Below are positions 5,335 to 6,722 of a DNA stretch of 6,722 nucleotides, one piece after another. Under the pieces are notes generated by a model, which was given only the letters and a program-made list of their open reading frames with translations, was not told where the DNA came from and did no database searches. The position numbers and the translations under genes are program-made. The stretch's first letter is position 1. Each line of letters opens with the position of its first letter. Source of the stretch: Roseibacillus sp. (lineage in GTDB: Bacteria > Verrucomicrobiota > Verrucomicrobiia > Verrucomicrobiales > Akkermansiaceae); contig PBTP01000070.1 of assembly GCA_002729275.1 (NCBI GenBank), positions 1-6,722 on the forward strand. The letters run 5' to 3'.

Positions 5335-6705
5335 CTATCCGACTAGTTCGCGCATTGGTTTGATCCCGGGATCAACCAGGAAGTGGGGCCTGCCACTGGA
5401 ATCCTCTACCGTTGCACTCGAGAGGTCGATACCAAGGTTGTGATAGAGGGTAGCAAAGACCTCCTGGAATTTGACCGGGCGTTCGATGGGCTCATTGCCA
5501 TGTTTGTCTGTTGCACCAATAACCTGCCCTAGGTTCATGCCTCCGCCGGCTACGAAGGCAAAGTTGGCTTTGGGCCAATGATCGCGGCTGTTCATCTTGT
5601 TGATCTTTGGGGTGCGTCCGAATTCACCCCACATCACGATGGAGACATCGTCCTGCAGGCCACGTTCATGGAGATCGGTGATGAGGGCGCTGAGGCCCTG
5701 GTCGAGGAGCGGAAATTCTTCTCGGGAGCGTGGGAAATTCAGGCCGTCTCCGCCGTGCCAGTCCCAGCGGCTGTAGTTAAGGGATACTACCCTAGCCCCG
5801 GCCTCCACCAGGCGACGGGCCACGAGGAAGTTCCGGATCATCTTGGGAGCGCCATCTCGCTGATACTTAGGGTCGTTGATTCCGTAACGCTCGACTACGC
5901 TGGGATGCTCCTGGGAGACATCGAGGGCCGCAGCCAGGTTCCCATCAGCAAGAATCTCAAGGGCCTGGCGGTTGTAGGTATCGAGACCCTCCATCTGGCC
6001 AGTAGTGTCAATGTTGGCCTTTAGTCTGTCCATGGAGGCCCGGAGAGCTTCGCGGTCCATGAGACGATCCAGCGACATTCCCTGAAGGGTCATACTTTTG
6101 GCCCGGGCGTTGGGGTCCTTGTCAACAAGCCCCATCGGGGCGTGGGAGTTACCGATGAATCCCCCGGTCCCAGCCTCACCCCAAGTCCGGTTTCCGGTGG
6201 GATACATGAGCGAGACGTTGGCAGGTATGCCAGGCTTCGACCCCTGCAGGGTTGAGACCCATGACCCCCATGCTGGCCAGCCTCCTGGAGGGGCGTTGTC
6301 ACGCTTCTTGTGGCCGGTCATGCACTGGTAGCAATCATGAGCTCCATCTGAGTCAGCGAGGGAGCGGATGATGGCATACTTGTCTGCCATTTTCGCAAGC
6401 TTGGGAAAGAGTTCGCAGATTTGTATGCCCGGGACGTTGGTCGATATCGGCTGGAAATCCCCCCGGATTTCGGAGGGGGCATCCGGCTTGAGGTCGAACA
6501 TGTCGAGATGCGATGGTCCGCCGGGAAGGTAGATATTAATGACAGCCTTGTGAGAAGATCCGGTTCGGGCTTTCGCCTCCATGCCGAGGAGTTGGCTCAG
6601 GGAGAGCCCGCCTGCGGCCATTCCTCCGACCTTGAGAAAGTCCCGCCGGGAATATCCGTCACAGTGAGAGGGCTTGTGGTCGTTTTTGCCAAAGAGTTCA
6701 AGCAT
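5335..6705 (-). CDS. DUF1501 family protein with twin-arginine signal
   Basis: This second DUF1501 protein has 456 residues and appears full length. The N-terminus carries a canonical Tat motif, SRRDFLK (19-25), then GGMAAGGLSLSQLLG and a likely cleavage after A-K-A at 46, so it should be exported folded. Family motifs are GGPSHLDMFDLKP (62-74), a WDWHGGD segment with D315 and H317, WGEFGRTPKIN (359 onward) and SRDHWP with D375 and H376. These Asp/His residues are the candidate metal site by analogy with the alkaline phosphatase/sulfatase-like superfamily. It differs clearly from the plus-strand DUF1501: it is shorter, has GGPSHLD rather than GAVSHVD, and has a different C-terminus, so it is not a recent local duplicate. 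The ATG has no visible Shine-Dalgarno site in the 17 bases before the window edge. In these phyla a PSCyt/PSD1 gene commonly precedes such a gene on the same strand, so a partner is expected just beyond 6722. The substrate is unknown. Confidence 0.93.
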   Translation of the reverse strand: MLELFGKNDHKPSHCDGYSRRDFLKVGGMAAGGLSLSQLLGMEAKARTGSSHKAVINIYLPGGPSHLDMFDLKPDAPSEIRGDFQPISTNVPGIQICELFPKLAKMADKYAIIRSLADSDGAHDCYQCMTGHKKRDNAPPGGWPAWGSWVSTLQGSKPGIPANVSLMYPTGNRTWGEAGTGGFIGNSHAPMGLVDKDPNARAKSMTLQGMSLDRLMDREALRASMDRLKANIDTTGQMEGLDTYNRQALEILADGNLAAALDVSQEHPSVVERYGINDPKYQRDGAPKMIRNFLVARRLVEAGARVVSLNYSRWDWHGGDGLNFPRSREEFPLLDQGLSALITDLHERGLQDDVSIVMWGEFGRTPKINKMNSRDHWPKANFAFVAGGGMNLGQVIGATDKHGNEPIERPVKFQEVFATLYHNLGIDLSSATVEDSSGRPHFLVDPGIKPMRELVG

Positions 6706-6722
6706 GACAGGGGAGATATAGG

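Noticed and set aside
5578..6024. 148-residue plus-strand frame opposite the minus-strand DUF1501 gene
   Set aside because: The opposite strand encodes conserved DUF1501 motifs throughout this stretch; this frame has no recognisable domain.

Overview
The window looks like chromosomal DNA from the Planctomycetota/Verrucomicrobiota group. The evidence is family content: a secreted PSCyt1-PSCyt2-PSD1 (DUF1549/DUF1553) cytochrome-like protein directly upstream of a DUF1501 protein, plus a second DUF1501 gene. This gene pair is greatly expanded in those phyla and rare elsewhere. Shine-Dalgarno signals are weak for most genes here, which also fits. I cannot place the organism more finely.

Layout. 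Positions 2-439 (+) hold the 3' end of a gene, cut by the window edge, for an extremely Lys/Ala-rich repetitive protein built from [10 protein letters not shown] pentads inside a 59-codon higher-order repeat. Positions 538-3300 (+) encode a 920-aa exported protein: signal peptide, CxxCH cytochrome-like domain, PSCyt2 domain with a second CxxCH, a discoidin-like (F5/8 type C) segment, and a PSD1 domain. Positions 3351-4847 (+) encode its usual partner, a DUF1501 protein with a Tat-type leader, 50 bp downstream and probably co-transcribed. Positions 4940-5278 (+) encode a small multidrug resistance (SMR) transporter of the EmrE/Qac type, with a possible promoter of its own and a small hairpin over its ribosome-binding site. 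Positions 5335-6705 (-) encode a second, shorter DUF1501 protein with a textbook twin-arginine signal, convergent with the SMR gene. Gaps between genes are all under 100 bp and hold no RNA gene, CRISPR array or insertion sequence that I can see.

How the genes may work together. The 920-aa and 498-aa products form a standard pair of exported proteins of unknown biochemical function. They are often found near sulfatase and polysaccharide-degradation genes in these phyla; no such gene is visible here. The minus-strand DUF1501 probably has its own PSCyt/PSD1 partner just beyond the right edge, so the window may be two such units meeting tail to tail around an SMR gene. The SMR transporter and the Lys/Ala-rich protein have no obvious functional link to the pair. 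I find no clear evidence of a new defence or mobile system. The least ordinary features are the repeat architecture of the first gene, the discoidin insertion in the second, and the SMR gene lying between two DUF1501 genes.
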